NCBI GenBank assembly: GCA_030378105.1
Contig: JAUCGL010000014.1
Location: 1 to 52,299 of the forward strand
DNA length: 52,299 nucleotides
From: Candidatus Halobeggiatoa sp. HSG11
GTDB lineage: Bacteria; Pseudomonadota; Gammaproteobacteria; Beggiatoales; Beggiatoaceae
Direction of reading: 5' to 3'
Position 1 is the stretch's first letter; every line of letters starts with the position of its first letter. The notes below the pieces were generated by a model. That model had not been told where the DNA came from. It worked only from the letters and a program-made list of their open reading frames with translations, and did not search any database. This document shows positions 36,264 to 45,119 of the stretch, in pieces. A program made the position numbers and the translations under genes.

Positions 36264-38978
36264 ATGCCAAAATTCCCTGTATATGAAGGCGAGTTACCAG
36301 CTTGTCTGAGTCCGTTTAATCCCCGTCATTATTGGTTACTTATCTATTGGGTATTTTTTCGTCCAACGGCTTTTAAATGTTATTTATATCAGGCTGATGA
36401 AGAACTTTATAAAAATGGCAAAGGTAAGGAAACTTTATTAAAAATTTTACATATTCCTGCTTATCGTTATTTGTATTTGATGATACCAATTGCTATTTTT
36501 ATATTAAGTTTATTAATCACTGCTCCTTTACCATTGTTGGCTTATTTAACTGGAGGTATTTTGTTTGATATTTCTGAATGGGTATTTATATTAATATTAG
36601 GCATAATATTCAGCATAGTATTCGGTGTGGCAATGAGTATTATGGGATGTAAAATAATTGGCGTGGCAAGCGGTGTGGTATTCAGTGTAACAGCTAGTAT
36701 AGCATTCGGTACAGCAGTTAGCACAGCATTTGGTACACCATTAGATATAATGTCAGATATAGAATATTTTATAGCATTTGGTGTGATCTTAAGTACGATA
36801 TCTGGTATAGCTGTTGGCATAATATTTAGTATGGCAATAAGTGTAATAGGTGCTATTATATTAATAATAACACTGGGATTTACATCAATTTATCTTGGAA
36901 TTGCCATAATTACGTTAGGAAGTATGCGAGCTATTTTTTATCCAATTCAATGGTTTTTAAGTTTATTAAGTCGTGTAAGTATAGTTAAACACCCCTTTTA
37001 TTGGGATGAATTTGTAGTTTTTCCTTTGACAGACATACAGCCATCTTTAGAACGTAGGTTACAAACTAATGAACAACAAGGATTAACGCAATTGGCCACA
37101 ATTATGGCTAATCCTTTCCAACGTTGGCAGATGCAACGGTTTTTTTATAAGCATTCTCATAATCAACCACAACCTTTGTATTTTATTTATAATACAATAG
37201 TTAACAATCCAAAATTAGACTATTATATATTTGTACCTGTTGAACCAGAACAATGGAAAAATACTCCTAATTATAATCAACTGTTATTAGGAGAATTAGC
37301 TAGTAAATATGTTAAATCTCATGATGATACTGAAAAACTAGTCTGGCATCTAACCAAACGTTTCCGCAACAACCAACCAACACCTCTAACAGAATTCGCT
37401 GGCCTACTCTACGAACTAACCAAAATAAACCGAGAAGACCCAGCCACAATCCTTAATCAATCATGGGCCAAAGAAGCCTACACCAACGTCAACCAATACC
37501 CCAATGGCGAAGAAATCAGCCAATCATTCGCAGCCTTCACCACCTACATTAACTACCAAACTATCAACGACATAGCCAATGCAGCCCAAATAACCCTGCC
37601 AGACCACAAAATCCGTCCCAACGTACTCACAGCCCTCAACCAACTCCAAGCAACCGGCAGCGAAATAACCACCTACCAAAAATCCACCAGCCGAACCAGA
37701 AAACTCGAAGCCCTCAGCCGTGCTAACGATAATTTAGAACAACTCAAAAACTATGTCGCCACCGAAGTCACCGAACCAGAACGCTACATCCTAGAAGCAA
37801 TCATCGACCAATGGCAACCAATCATAACCACCGCCAGTGGCGAAATAGCCCGCTTCCAAATCACCGAACCAATCACCGACCCATATATCGCCGGCAACCC
37901 GGTAAGCGGAACATTATTCGTTGGCCGAGAAGACATCCTCCGCCAATTCACCAGTCTCTGGAAACCAGAAAAATGCCCATCAATCGTCCTATTTGGCCAC
38001 CGCCGCATGGGCAAAACCTCCATCCTGCAAAACTTACGCTCTCAAAGCCAAGCCAACTTAATCTACTTCAACATGCAACTTGAAGTCTCCATTAAAACCA
38101 CTGGCGATTTCCTACACAGCCTTGCCATTGAAATTTATGACGAACTCGAACCAGATTTACCAGAACTCAACAAAGCTCAATTCATTGACGACCCATACCT
38201 GACATTCAAACGATTCCTGAAAAAATTAGACAAACAACCCCAACGCATATTCATTCTCATTGACGAATTTGAAGCAATCGAACAAGCAATCAATGAAGGA
38301 CGGATGGAACCTTACTTACTAGAATATTTACGAGGATTAATAATAACATACAACTGGTTCATCATAACCCTAGCCGGCCTCCACACCCTCAACGAAATGC
38401 GACACGACTACTGGCATCCATTCTTTCAAGGCATCGAATCCATCCACGTCAGCTTCCTTTCCGACCACTCCGCCCGGCAATTAATCACCGAACCCGATCC
38501 CGATTTCCCACTGGAATACACCAAAGAAGCAATAGACAAAATCCTCCAAATAACCCATAACCAACCGTACCTTATCCAACGCATTTGCAAAAACATGATC
38601 CGAAATTTCAACGAGCAAATGTTCAACAATAAAACCAAACCCAGCCAAATATTAACCATAACCGATGTCCAAACCGTCATTGACTCCAAAGACTTCTACC
38701 GAGATGCCACCGCCTACTTCAATGGAATCTGGACCCAAGCCAATACCGACAAAATCCAACCACAAATATTGAAAGCTTTAATCCAAATTGAAGGCTTAAC
38801 CCTGCAAGAATTACAACAAAAATTGCCAGAACAAAATTTAACCGAAGCAATTAAAATCCTTAAACAACATGATGTTATTAGACAACAAGACGGGAAATAT
38901 ATTTACAACGTGGAATTAATGCGGTGGTGGGTATTGCAATATTGTAGTGAAACCTGCGAGGTTTTGGAAACCTCGTAG
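36264..38978 (+). CDS. Large membrane STAND-type ATPase
   Basis: A 904-residue protein. A short cytosolic start leads to hydrophobic segments in residues 70-240. These include a low-complexity run of FG/VxxS units (GVVFSVTASIAFGTAVSTAF) likely forming packed helices. A helical linker (about 250-540) precedes an ATPase domain (about 545-780) with VGREDILRQFTSLW, Walker A FGHRRMGKTS (about 580) and Walker B RIFILIDEFEAIEQA (about 665). A winged-helix-like C-terminus follows (EGLTLQELQQKLPEQ). It is probably a switch NTPase partnered with the smaller STAND protein upstream. From about 37335 the coding strand becomes A+C-rich with C/A-ending codons, unlike the first third. The last ten codons and the stop lie inside the first unit of repeat H. 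Confidence 0.82.
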   Translation: MPKFPVYEGELPACLSPFNPRHYWLLIYWVFFRPTAFKCYLYQADEELYKNGKGKETLLKILHIPAYRYLYLMIPIAIFILSLLITAPLPLLAYLTGGILFDISEWVFILILGIIFSIVFGVAMSIMGCKIIGVASGVVFSVTASIAFGTAVSTAFGTPLDIMSDIEYFIAFGVILSTISGIAVGIIFSMAISVIGAIILIITLGFTSIYLGIAIITLGSMRAIFYPIQWFLSLLSRVSIVKHPFYWDEFVVFPLTDIQPSLERRLQTNEQQGLTQLATIMANPFQRWQMQRFFYKHSHNQPQPLYFIYNTIVNNPKLDYYIFVPVEPEQWKNTPNYNQLLLGELASKYVKSHDDTEKLVWHLTKRFRNNQPTPLTEFAGLLYELTKINREDPATILNQSWAKEAYTNVNQYPNGEEISQSFAAFTTYINYQTINDIANAAQITLPDHKIRPNVLTALNQLQATGSEITTYQKSTSRTRKLEALSRANDNLEQLKNYVATEVTEPERYILEAIIDQWQPIITTASGEIARFQITEPITDPYIAGNPVSGTLFVGREDILRQFTSLWKPEKCPSIVLFGHRRMGKTSILQNLRSQSQANLIYFNMQLEVSIKTTGDFLHSLAIEIYDELEPDLPELNKAQFIDDPYLTFKRFLKKLDKQPQRIFILIDEFEAIEQAINEGRMEPYLLEYLRGLIITYNWFIITLAGLHTLNEMRHDYWHPFFQGIESIHVSFLSDHSARQLITEPDPDFPLEYTKEAIDKILQITHNQPYLIQRICKNMIRNFNEQMFNNKTKPSQILTITDVQTVIDSKDFYRDATAYFNGIWTQANTDKIQPQILKALIQIEGLTLQELQQKLPEQNLTEAIKILKQHDVIRQQDGKYIYNVELMRWWVLQYCSETCEVLETS

Positions 38979-39169
38979 GTTTTTAATGAAATTATTTATT
39001 TGAAAAACTATAGACATTCATAAAAATACATTCGTGCTAAACCTGCGAGGTTTTGGAAACCTCGTAGGTTTTTAATGAAATTATCTATCTGAAAAACTAT
39101 AGACATTCATAAAAATACATTCGTGCTAAACCTGCGAGGTTTAAGAAACCTCGTAGGTTTTAAGTGAAA
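38950..39169 (+). repeat. Repeat family H, 89-bp tandem array of three units
   Basis: Units begin with AAACCTGCGAGG at 38950, 39039 and 39128, an exact 89-bp period. Each carries a hairpin (AAACCTGCGAGGTTT / AAACCTCGTAGGTTT) and an AT-rich tail; the third unit is partial. The first unit encodes the end of the STAND gene, and the last reaches the stop codon of the convergent exoprotein gene. An inverted single copy lies at 133-226. Confidence 0.85.
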
Positions 39170-41338
39170 TTAATCCTCCAACATTGGTTTAGGCTTGAAT
39201 AATATCGGCTTACTTGGTAATAAATCATCTAATGGCTTAAAAACGCCTTCAGTTGGTTTAAGTGTAAAACTACTCGTATTTTCAGCAACTCTTGCGTTAC
39301 ACGGCGGTTGCAGTTGATTAGCTATATCTACAAATTTGGCAGGTAACACTAAAATACGTCCACTCAAATCACTTTCTGGAGCACTCACCAAAACTTGCCC
39401 ATCAATGCCTTTTTGTGAAGAAGCATCAACTAAACTACTCTGAGAAGATAAAAACTGGTCGGAGGTAATATTAATATTGCCACCACGCCCTTCATCCGCT
39501 TGAGCAATAATATTAGATCGGTTTAATACCACAAACAACGGATTTTTAATAGTAATATTGCCACCATCACTTATACCACCATTGACGCTTGTATTAATAT
39601 AACTTTTTTGTAGATACAGTAGTAAATCAGAAACAGTTAATATGATATTACCACCAGAAGCATTTGCCGTTTTAGCTGTTATAGAACTTTGATTTTTTAA
39701 ATTTATTGTGCCGGCTTGTACTAAAATTTCGCCAGCTTTACCAGCATTGGTTTCCGAGCCTTGCGAAAATGCGTTAATGGTACTTCCATTTGAAAGTTCT
39801 AAAACATCAGCAACATTGATTATAATAACACCGCCATTTCCGATACCTGCTGTTAAACCAGAAATTTCTGCATCATTCATGCTAATTTGGTTTGCTTCTA
39901 TCTTAATATATCCGGCATCACCAGTAGCAGCATTACCACTAGAATTCATTTTTGAACTGCTACTTATTTTTCCATTATTAAGCATTAAAATACCAGCCAC
40001 TTTTATAGTAATCGTACCACCATTTCCAACACCTGCACTATTGCTTGCTATATGTCCATCATCCATTATTTTTATTTGGTCAGCGTTTATTTTAATATAT
40101 CCAGCATTACCAGCATTGCTTTTTGTACTGTGTGAATTACTTATAATATTACTACCGGTATCATCTTCGTTCATCCCTGAAAGCATCAAACTATCAGAGA
40201 CTTTAATAGTAATAGTACCCCCATCTCCGGCTCCAAATGTTGAACTAGTTATCCTTGAACCATTTATTAATTTTATTTGTTTTGCATCTATCTGAATATT
40301 GCCACCATTACCAGCATCATCTTGTTGACTATTTGTATTGCCCATAATCTCACTTGAAATAAGTGTCAATGTGTCAGCCACAGAAATAATAAGGATAGCC
40401 CCATTTCCTAAATTACGAGTATTACTCCTAATTACTGATTGATTCGTTAAAAGCATCTGTTTAGCCTGAATATTTATTATTCCATCCTGTTGAATATCAA
40501 ATGTTTCACTATAAATATGGCTTTGGTTCATTTCAATACGTCCAGCACGAATAAAAACACTACCACCACCTTTGCCATTGACATTAATTTTAGTGTTGTT
40601 AATAGTTATTTGTCCAGATTTTACATCAATATTATTATTTGTTTTAGTTGGTATAATTTCACCTGATGAAGCCAAACTTATAAGATTAATTTGTCCAGAG
40701 GGAGCAAAAAGTTCGCTATAAAATTGTATTCCCTCTTCAGTCTCATGAGGAGCAGCACCATCAAAATATAAATCACCACCAATAATAGATAATGTTTTAT
40801 CTTTAAGGACAGGTAAATTGCTATCTTGAAATGTGATAGAAGCTGGAGTATCAGTTAAAAAACCAAATGCTTCTACTGGTGCAACCGTCAACAAGCTATC
40901 ACTCGGATAACGTGCATCAAACCGTCCATTTTCCCCCAACCGTAAATAGTCCGCCGTACTTGCATTAAAGCTTCCTTGTACATCCAACTGTGCATTTGGC
41001 CCAAACATAATTCCATATGGATTAAGGAAATACATATCGGCATTGGGAATTGTTGATTGAATTAAGCCATCAATATTGGATGGATTGCCACCGGTTACAC
41101 GATTAATGATATTTTGCACCGAATCTGGCCCGGAAAAGATAGCATTTTCTGAACTATTCAAATTGAAGTCTTGGAAACTGTGGAAAAGATTGCCATCGTG
41201 TTGCTGGCCCAAATCTGAAGTGATTTGAAAGTCGGGACCGGGTAAATTAACTTGTTGCCCTAAAGTTCCATCGGTTATTATTTCAGCATTGATGGATAAA
41301 GTTATTATTAATATAAAAATTGTTAGTATATATTTCAT
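39170..41338 (-). CDS. Two-partner-secretion exoprotein with filamentous haemagglutinin N-terminal domain
   Basis: A 722-residue secreted beta-helix protein. The ATG at 41338 is chosen over one at 41554 because it starts a proper signal peptide (KYILTIFILIITLSINAE), whereas the longer start would read through repeat F. The TPS domain (about residues 20-230) shows NLPGPDFQITSDLGQQHDG, FQDFNLNSSENAIFSGP, GGNPSNIDGLI and NPYGIMFGPNAQLDV. Repeats of NAGNGGNIQIDAKQIKLING type follow, building a right-handed beta-helix. The tail has QPPCNARVAENTSSFTLKP, typical of the cyanobacterial/Beggiatoa-type members. A TpsB outer-membrane transporter is needed for export, but none is in the window. Likely role: adhesion or surface display. 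Confidence 0.88.
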   Translation of the reverse strand: MKYILTIFILIITLSINAEIITDGTLGQQVNLPGPDFQITSDLGQQHDGNLFHSFQDFNLNSSENAIFSGPDSVQNIINRVTGGNPSNIDGLIQSTIPNADMYFLNPYGIMFGPNAQLDVQGSFNASTADYLRLGENGRFDARYPSDSLLTVAPVEAFGFLTDTPASITFQDSNLPVLKDKTLSIIGGDLYFDGAAPHETEEGIQFYSELFAPSGQINLISLASSGEIIPTKTNNNIDVKSGQITINNTKINVNGKGGGSVFIRAGRIEMNQSHIYSETFDIQQDGIINIQAKQMLLTNQSVIRSNTRNLGNGAILIISVADTLTLISSEIMGNTNSQQDDAGNGGNIQIDAKQIKLINGSRITSSTFGAGDGGTITIKVSDSLMLSGMNEDDTGSNIISNSHSTKSNAGNAGYIKINADQIKIMDDGHIASNSAGVGNGGTITIKVAGILMLNNGKISSSSKMNSSGNAATGDAGYIKIEANQISMNDAEISGLTAGIGNGGVIIINVADVLELSNGSTINAFSQGSETNAGKAGEILVQAGTINLKNQSSITAKTANASGGNIILTVSDLLLYLQKSYINTSVNGGISDGGNITIKNPLFVVLNRSNIIAQADEGRGGNINITSDQFLSSQSSLVDASSQKGIDGQVLVSAPESDLSGRILVLPAKFVDIANQLQPPCNARVAENTSSFTLKPTEGVFKPLDDLLPSKPILFKPKPMLED

Positions 41339-41367
41339 TCTTATATTATAACAGGAAATGCTATTGA

Positions 41368-41494
41368 CAGTTATTTCGGGAATGAAACGAAGTGGATTTC
41401 CCGAAACGATTGCTAGATATGGATTTCGGGAAATTCGTTTCACTCCATTCCCGAAACAACTGTTCACTATTTTTGCGTTAATATGAAGGATGCC
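41368..41494 (+). repeat. Repeat family F, copy 2 (spacer inverted)
   Basis: The palindrome 41368-41462 has the same outer flanks as copy 1 (TTGACAGTTATTTCGGGAAT; ATTCCCGAAACAACTGTTCA). Its central spacer (41407-41424, CGATTGCTAGATATGGA) is the reverse complement of that in copy 1. It is followed by GCGTTAATATGAAGGATGCC. It lies between the divergent exoprotein and recB genes. Confidence 0.8.
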
Positions 41495-41578
41495 TAAAAT
41501 TTCTTTTAAAATTGGTAAAATTATAGATTTTGTGATAGATTTTGATAATGTCAAACCTTAAAATAATAACTGCTACCA

Positions 41579-44500
41579 ATGAACAATATACCCAAAATAC
41601 TCGAACCAACTTCCGTTCCTCTTAACGGTATCAACTTGATAGAAGCCAGTGCTGGAACCGGTAAAACTTACACTATTTCCACCCTTTTTATCCGCTTGTT
41701 ATTAGAAAAAAACCTTACTGTTGAAAAAATATTGGTAGTCACCTTTACCGAAGCCGCAACCGAAGAACTACGTGATAGAATCAGAAAACGTTTACGTGAC
41801 ACTCTATTAGCATTTCAAACTAACAATACTGACGATAAAATTTTAGCTGAATTGCTCGACAAATATCAAAATAAAGATGAAATAATTACCAGTTTAATCA
41901 ATGCAATCCGTAGCTTTGATGAAGCATCTATTTTTACTATCCACAGCTTTTGCAAACAAATGTTACAAGACAATGCTTTTGCCAGTGGAATGTTGTTTGA
42001 TGTTGAATTGATAACTGACCAAAATTATTTACTACATGAAATAGTTGAAGATTTTTGGAGGCAAAATTTTTATCAAACTTCCCAATTATTTCTTAATTAT
42101 GCTCTGGAAAATGGCTATAAAAATCCATCTAGTTTATTGACTAATTTGAACTATGGACATTTAAATATTATTCCACAATTTGAAGTAGTTGATTTGAAAG
42201 AAGACCAGTTTAATAAAGCTTTCTTGGCCGCTAAACAAGTTTGGAATCGACAAAATATTCAAGATTTTTTGATGGCTAGTAAAAGCTTAAACCGTAATAA
42301 ATACCGCAATATTCCTTTATGGTGCAAAGAGTTAGATTATTTTTTTGCTGCAACTCCATCAGTCAACTTACCAGAAAAATTTATTAAGTTAACTAGCAGT
42401 GAACTAGCTGTCAGTGTTAAAAAAGGCCAAATTGCTCCTGAACATGAATTCTTTGATTTAGCTGAACAATTATTAACTTGCCAAGCTGATTTAGTGCAAG
42501 CTTTTAAACGGCATTTACTTGCTTTAAAAATAGAGTTATTTGCCATCACTAAACAGACTTTAATCCAGAAAAAACAACAGCATCACATTCAATCTTTTGA
42601 TGATTTATTGACTAATTTACATAAAGCCTTGACTGGTAGCAATGGTGGTAATTTGGCGAATGCTATAAGAAACAAATACCACGTTGCATTGATTGATGAA
42701 TTTCAGGATACTGACTCAATTCAATATGAAATATTTCATACTATTTATAACAAAAACAGTATATTATTTTTGATTGGAGACCCCAAACAAGCAATTTATA
42801 GCTTTCGGGGAGCTGATATACATACCTATTTGGCTGCTAGTAAAGATGCGGATAAGCATTATACTTTAACAACTAATTGGCGTTCCGAGGCTGATTTAAT
42901 TAATAGCACTAACTTATTGTTTAGCCAACATAATAATCCATTTTTATTTGAAGATATCCAGTTTCAACCAGTATCACCGCCTCCCAACAAACAGTTGACT
43001 TATACCGCTTGTTTGCATCTATGGTATGTAACTCGCAGTTTGGCGGAGAGCAAAAAATCTATAAGTAAAAAATGGGCTAAACAGCATATTCCCAAAGCAG
43101 TTGGATATGAAATAGCTCGGTTATTACAATCTGGAATGATGATAGAAAAAAAGCCATTGGTTGCTGGTGATATTGCTATTTTAGTACGCACTAACCGGCA
43201 AGCTTTACAAATGCAAAAAACTTTGACTAAACAGCGAATTGCCAGTGTATTGTATAGTCGGGAAAGCCTGTTTGATTCACATGAAGTGATGGAAATAAAA
43301 CGTATTTTGTTAGCAATAGCAGAACCAAGTCGAGAAGGATTAATAAAAGCAGCTTTAACTACTGATATATTTGGAGTTTCTGGTAATGAGTTATATGCTT
43401 TAATGACAGATGATAAACAATGGCAAATGCGTTTGAATCGCTTCCAACATTACCATTTTTTGTGGCAACGCTTTGGTTTTATTAAAATGTATCGAACTAT
43501 GTTGCTGCAAGAACAAGTACAGACGCATTTATTGAGCTATCCAGATGGAGAACGGCGTTTAACTAACATATTGCATGTTGGAGAAATGTTGCAGCAAGCG
43601 GCAGTCCAACAAAAACTTGGCATGAATCGCTTATGTGAATGGTTAGAGCAGAGCCATGAAGAAGAGGAATTACGCTTAGAAAGTGATGAAAAACTAGTCA
43701 AAATAATAACTATTCATAAAAGTAAAGGTCTTGAATATCCTATAGTTTTTTGTCCTTTTATCTGGGATGGAATTTTGCATAATAGAAAGGCAGAACAGTT
43801 TGTCTTTCATAATGGCACTGAATTGACTTTGGATTTAGGTTCTGAACAACAGGAACAGCATCGCAAACAAGCTTTGACAGAAGAGCAAGCAGAAAATTTA
43901 CGCTTATTTTATGTGGCTGCAACAAGAGCAAAATATCGCAGTTATTTAGTTTGGGGACCTTTTAAGGATAGTGCTGATTCAGCTTTGAGTCACCTGTTAT
44001 ATCCAAATATTGAACAAGAAGATGATGGCCAGTTTGTGCAAATATTACAGGATTTAGCTGCTAAGTCGGAGCAAACTTTACAAATTTCTGAATTACCATT
44101 AAAACCAGTTGAATATAAAAGACAAATTGATACAGTTGAGCCTTTGCAAGCTCTCAAATTCACTGGCAATATAGATAAAAAATGGCAAGTTTCTAGTTTC
44201 ACGGCATTGTCAACTCATAGCTATCAAGCTGAACAGAAATATATATCTTATTCAGAACATGATATTTTTAGCTTTCCACGTGGAGCTAAAGCTGGACTTT
44301 TTTTCCATTTTTTGCTGGAACATTTGGATTTTAGTAAACCTGATTCTGGGCTGATTCAAACCCAATTGGCTAATTATGGTTATGATTTGGAAAAATGGTT
44401 TCCAGTTGTTGAACAGTTAGTTACTGATGTTATTAATACTTCCTTGGGTTCTTTCAACTTATCTCAAATAACTTGTGATAAACGTATGAATGAACTGGAA

Positions 44501-44953
44501 TTTCACTATCCACTTTCACATATAACTGATGCTGGTTTACAGGCAATATTTGCCAACCATTCTATATCACATATTAATTCAGTACGAGGGTTTATGAAGG
44601 GTTATATTGATATGATATTTGAACATGAAGGACGGTATTATTTGGTAGATTATAAGTCTAATATGTTGGGTTATAAACAGGACGATTATCATTATAAACA
44701 GCTACATGGAGCTATGAAAAAAGAAGATTACATATTGCAATATTATATCTATGTGGTAGCTTTACATCGTTATTTGGCTTTCCGTTTGCCAGATTATAAT
44801 TATGAAGAGCAATTTGGTGGAGTGTATTATTTATTTTTACGTGGCATGAAATCTGAGTGGGGCAGTGAGCATGGAATTTATCGGGATCGGCCAAATATTG
44901 AATTAATTCAGGAGTTATCGGATTATTTTGATGGAGTGTCACAGAATCAATAG
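41579..44953 (+). CDS. recB: Exodeoxyribonuclease V beta subunit RecB
   Basis: Helicase-nuclease subunit of RecBCD, which processes double-strand DNA ends and degrades foreign linear DNA. The 1124 residues are close to the E. coli length. UvrD-type helicase motifs appear in order: Walker A EASAGTGKTYT (near residue 23), VVTFTEAATEELRDRI, motif II LIDEFQDTDS (near 371), motif III GDPKQAIYSFRGADIHTY, motif V IITIHKSKGLEYPIVF (near 710) and motif VI LRLFYVAATRAKY. The C-terminal RecB nuclease domain keeps the catalytic YYLVDYKSNMLG (near 1021). recC and recD are not in the window, so the complex is either encoded apart or cut off from this locus. No clear Shine-Dalgarno. Confidence 0.96.
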   Translation: MNNIPKILEPTSVPLNGINLIEASAGTGKTYTISTLFIRLLLEKNLTVEKILVVTFTEAATEELRDRIRKRLRDTLLAFQTNNTDDKILAELLDKYQNKDEIITSLINAIRSFDEASIFTIHSFCKQMLQDNAFASGMLFDVELITDQNYLLHEIVEDFWRQNFYQTSQLFLNYALENGYKNPSSLLTNLNYGHLNIIPQFEVVDLKEDQFNKAFLAAKQVWNRQNIQDFLMASKSLNRNKYRNIPLWCKELDYFFAATPSVNLPEKFIKLTSSELAVSVKKGQIAPEHEFFDLAEQLLTCQADLVQAFKRHLLALKIELFAITKQTLIQKKQQHHIQSFDDLLTNLHKALTGSNGGNLANAIRNKYHVALIDEFQDTDSIQYEIFHTIYNKNSILFLIGDPKQAIYSFRGADIHTYLAASKDADKHYTLTTNWRSEADLINSTNLLFSQHNNPFLFEDIQFQPVSPPPNKQLTYTACLHLWYVTRSLAESKKSISKKWAKQHIPKAVGYEIARLLQSGMMIEKKPLVAGDIAILVRTNRQALQMQKTLTKQRIASVLYSRESLFDSHEVMEIKRILLAIAEPSREGLIKAALTTDIFGVSGNELYALMTDDKQWQMRLNRFQHYHFLWQRFGFIKMYRTMLLQEQVQTHLLSYPDGERRLTNILHVGEMLQQAAVQQKLGMNRLCEWLEQSHEEEELRLESDEKLVKIITIHKSKGLEYPIVFCPFIWDGILHNRKAEQFVFHNGTELTLDLGSEQQEQHRKQALTEEQAENLRLFYVAATRAKYRSYLVWGPFKDSADSALSHLLYPNIEQEDDGQFVQILQDLAAKSEQTLQISELPLKPVEYKRQIDTVEPLQALKFTGNIDKKWQVSSFTALSTHSYQAEQKYISYSEHDIFSFPRGAKAGLFFHFLLEHLDFSKPDSGLIQTQLANYGYDLEKWFPVVEQLVTDVINTSLGSFNLSQITCDKRMNELEFHYPLSHITDAGLQAIFANHSISHINSVRGFMKGYIDMIFEHEGRYYLVDYKSNMLGYKQDDYHYKQLHGAMKKEDYILQYYIYVVALHRYLAFRLPDYNYEEQFGGVYYLFLRGMKSEWGSEHGIYRDRPNIELIQELSDYFDGVSQNQ

Positions 44954-44985
44954 GATTTCTGATTATAACGGATAAAACTATAAAT

Positions 44986-45077
44986 GTAGGGTCGGTGAAG
45001 TGAAAGCGTAACCGACCATTAACATTGATTAACTCTTTATCTTGATGGTCGGTTTCATTTTATTACACCGACCCTAC
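44986..45077. repeat. Repeat family D, copy 3
   Basis: GTAGGGTCGGTGAAGTGAAAG and TTTCATTTTATTACACCGAC...CCTAC arms lie between the convergent recB and type IIL gene ends. Confidence 0.75.
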
Positions 45078-45119
45078 AAGCATTTGTTAAATATTGAGTT
45101 TATTGTTATCAATAGGATT

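Noticed and set aside
36542-36820. Leftward open frame rich in TPNA repeats within the large STAND gene
   Set aside because: It is the antisense image of the hydrophobic FG/VxxS repeat region.
38950-39169. CRISPR array
   Set aside because: The three units are 89-bp whole-unit repeats with conserved, not unique, inter-hairpin sequence, and no cas gene is near.
39708-40295. 195-residue rightward open frame inside the exoprotein gene
   Set aside because: It is antisense to the beta-helix repeats; its Pro/Ile-rich periodicity simply mirrors those repeats.
41339-41554. Upstream extension of the exoprotein to 794 residues
   Set aside because: It would translate the palindromic repeat F and bury the signal peptide 72 residues in.
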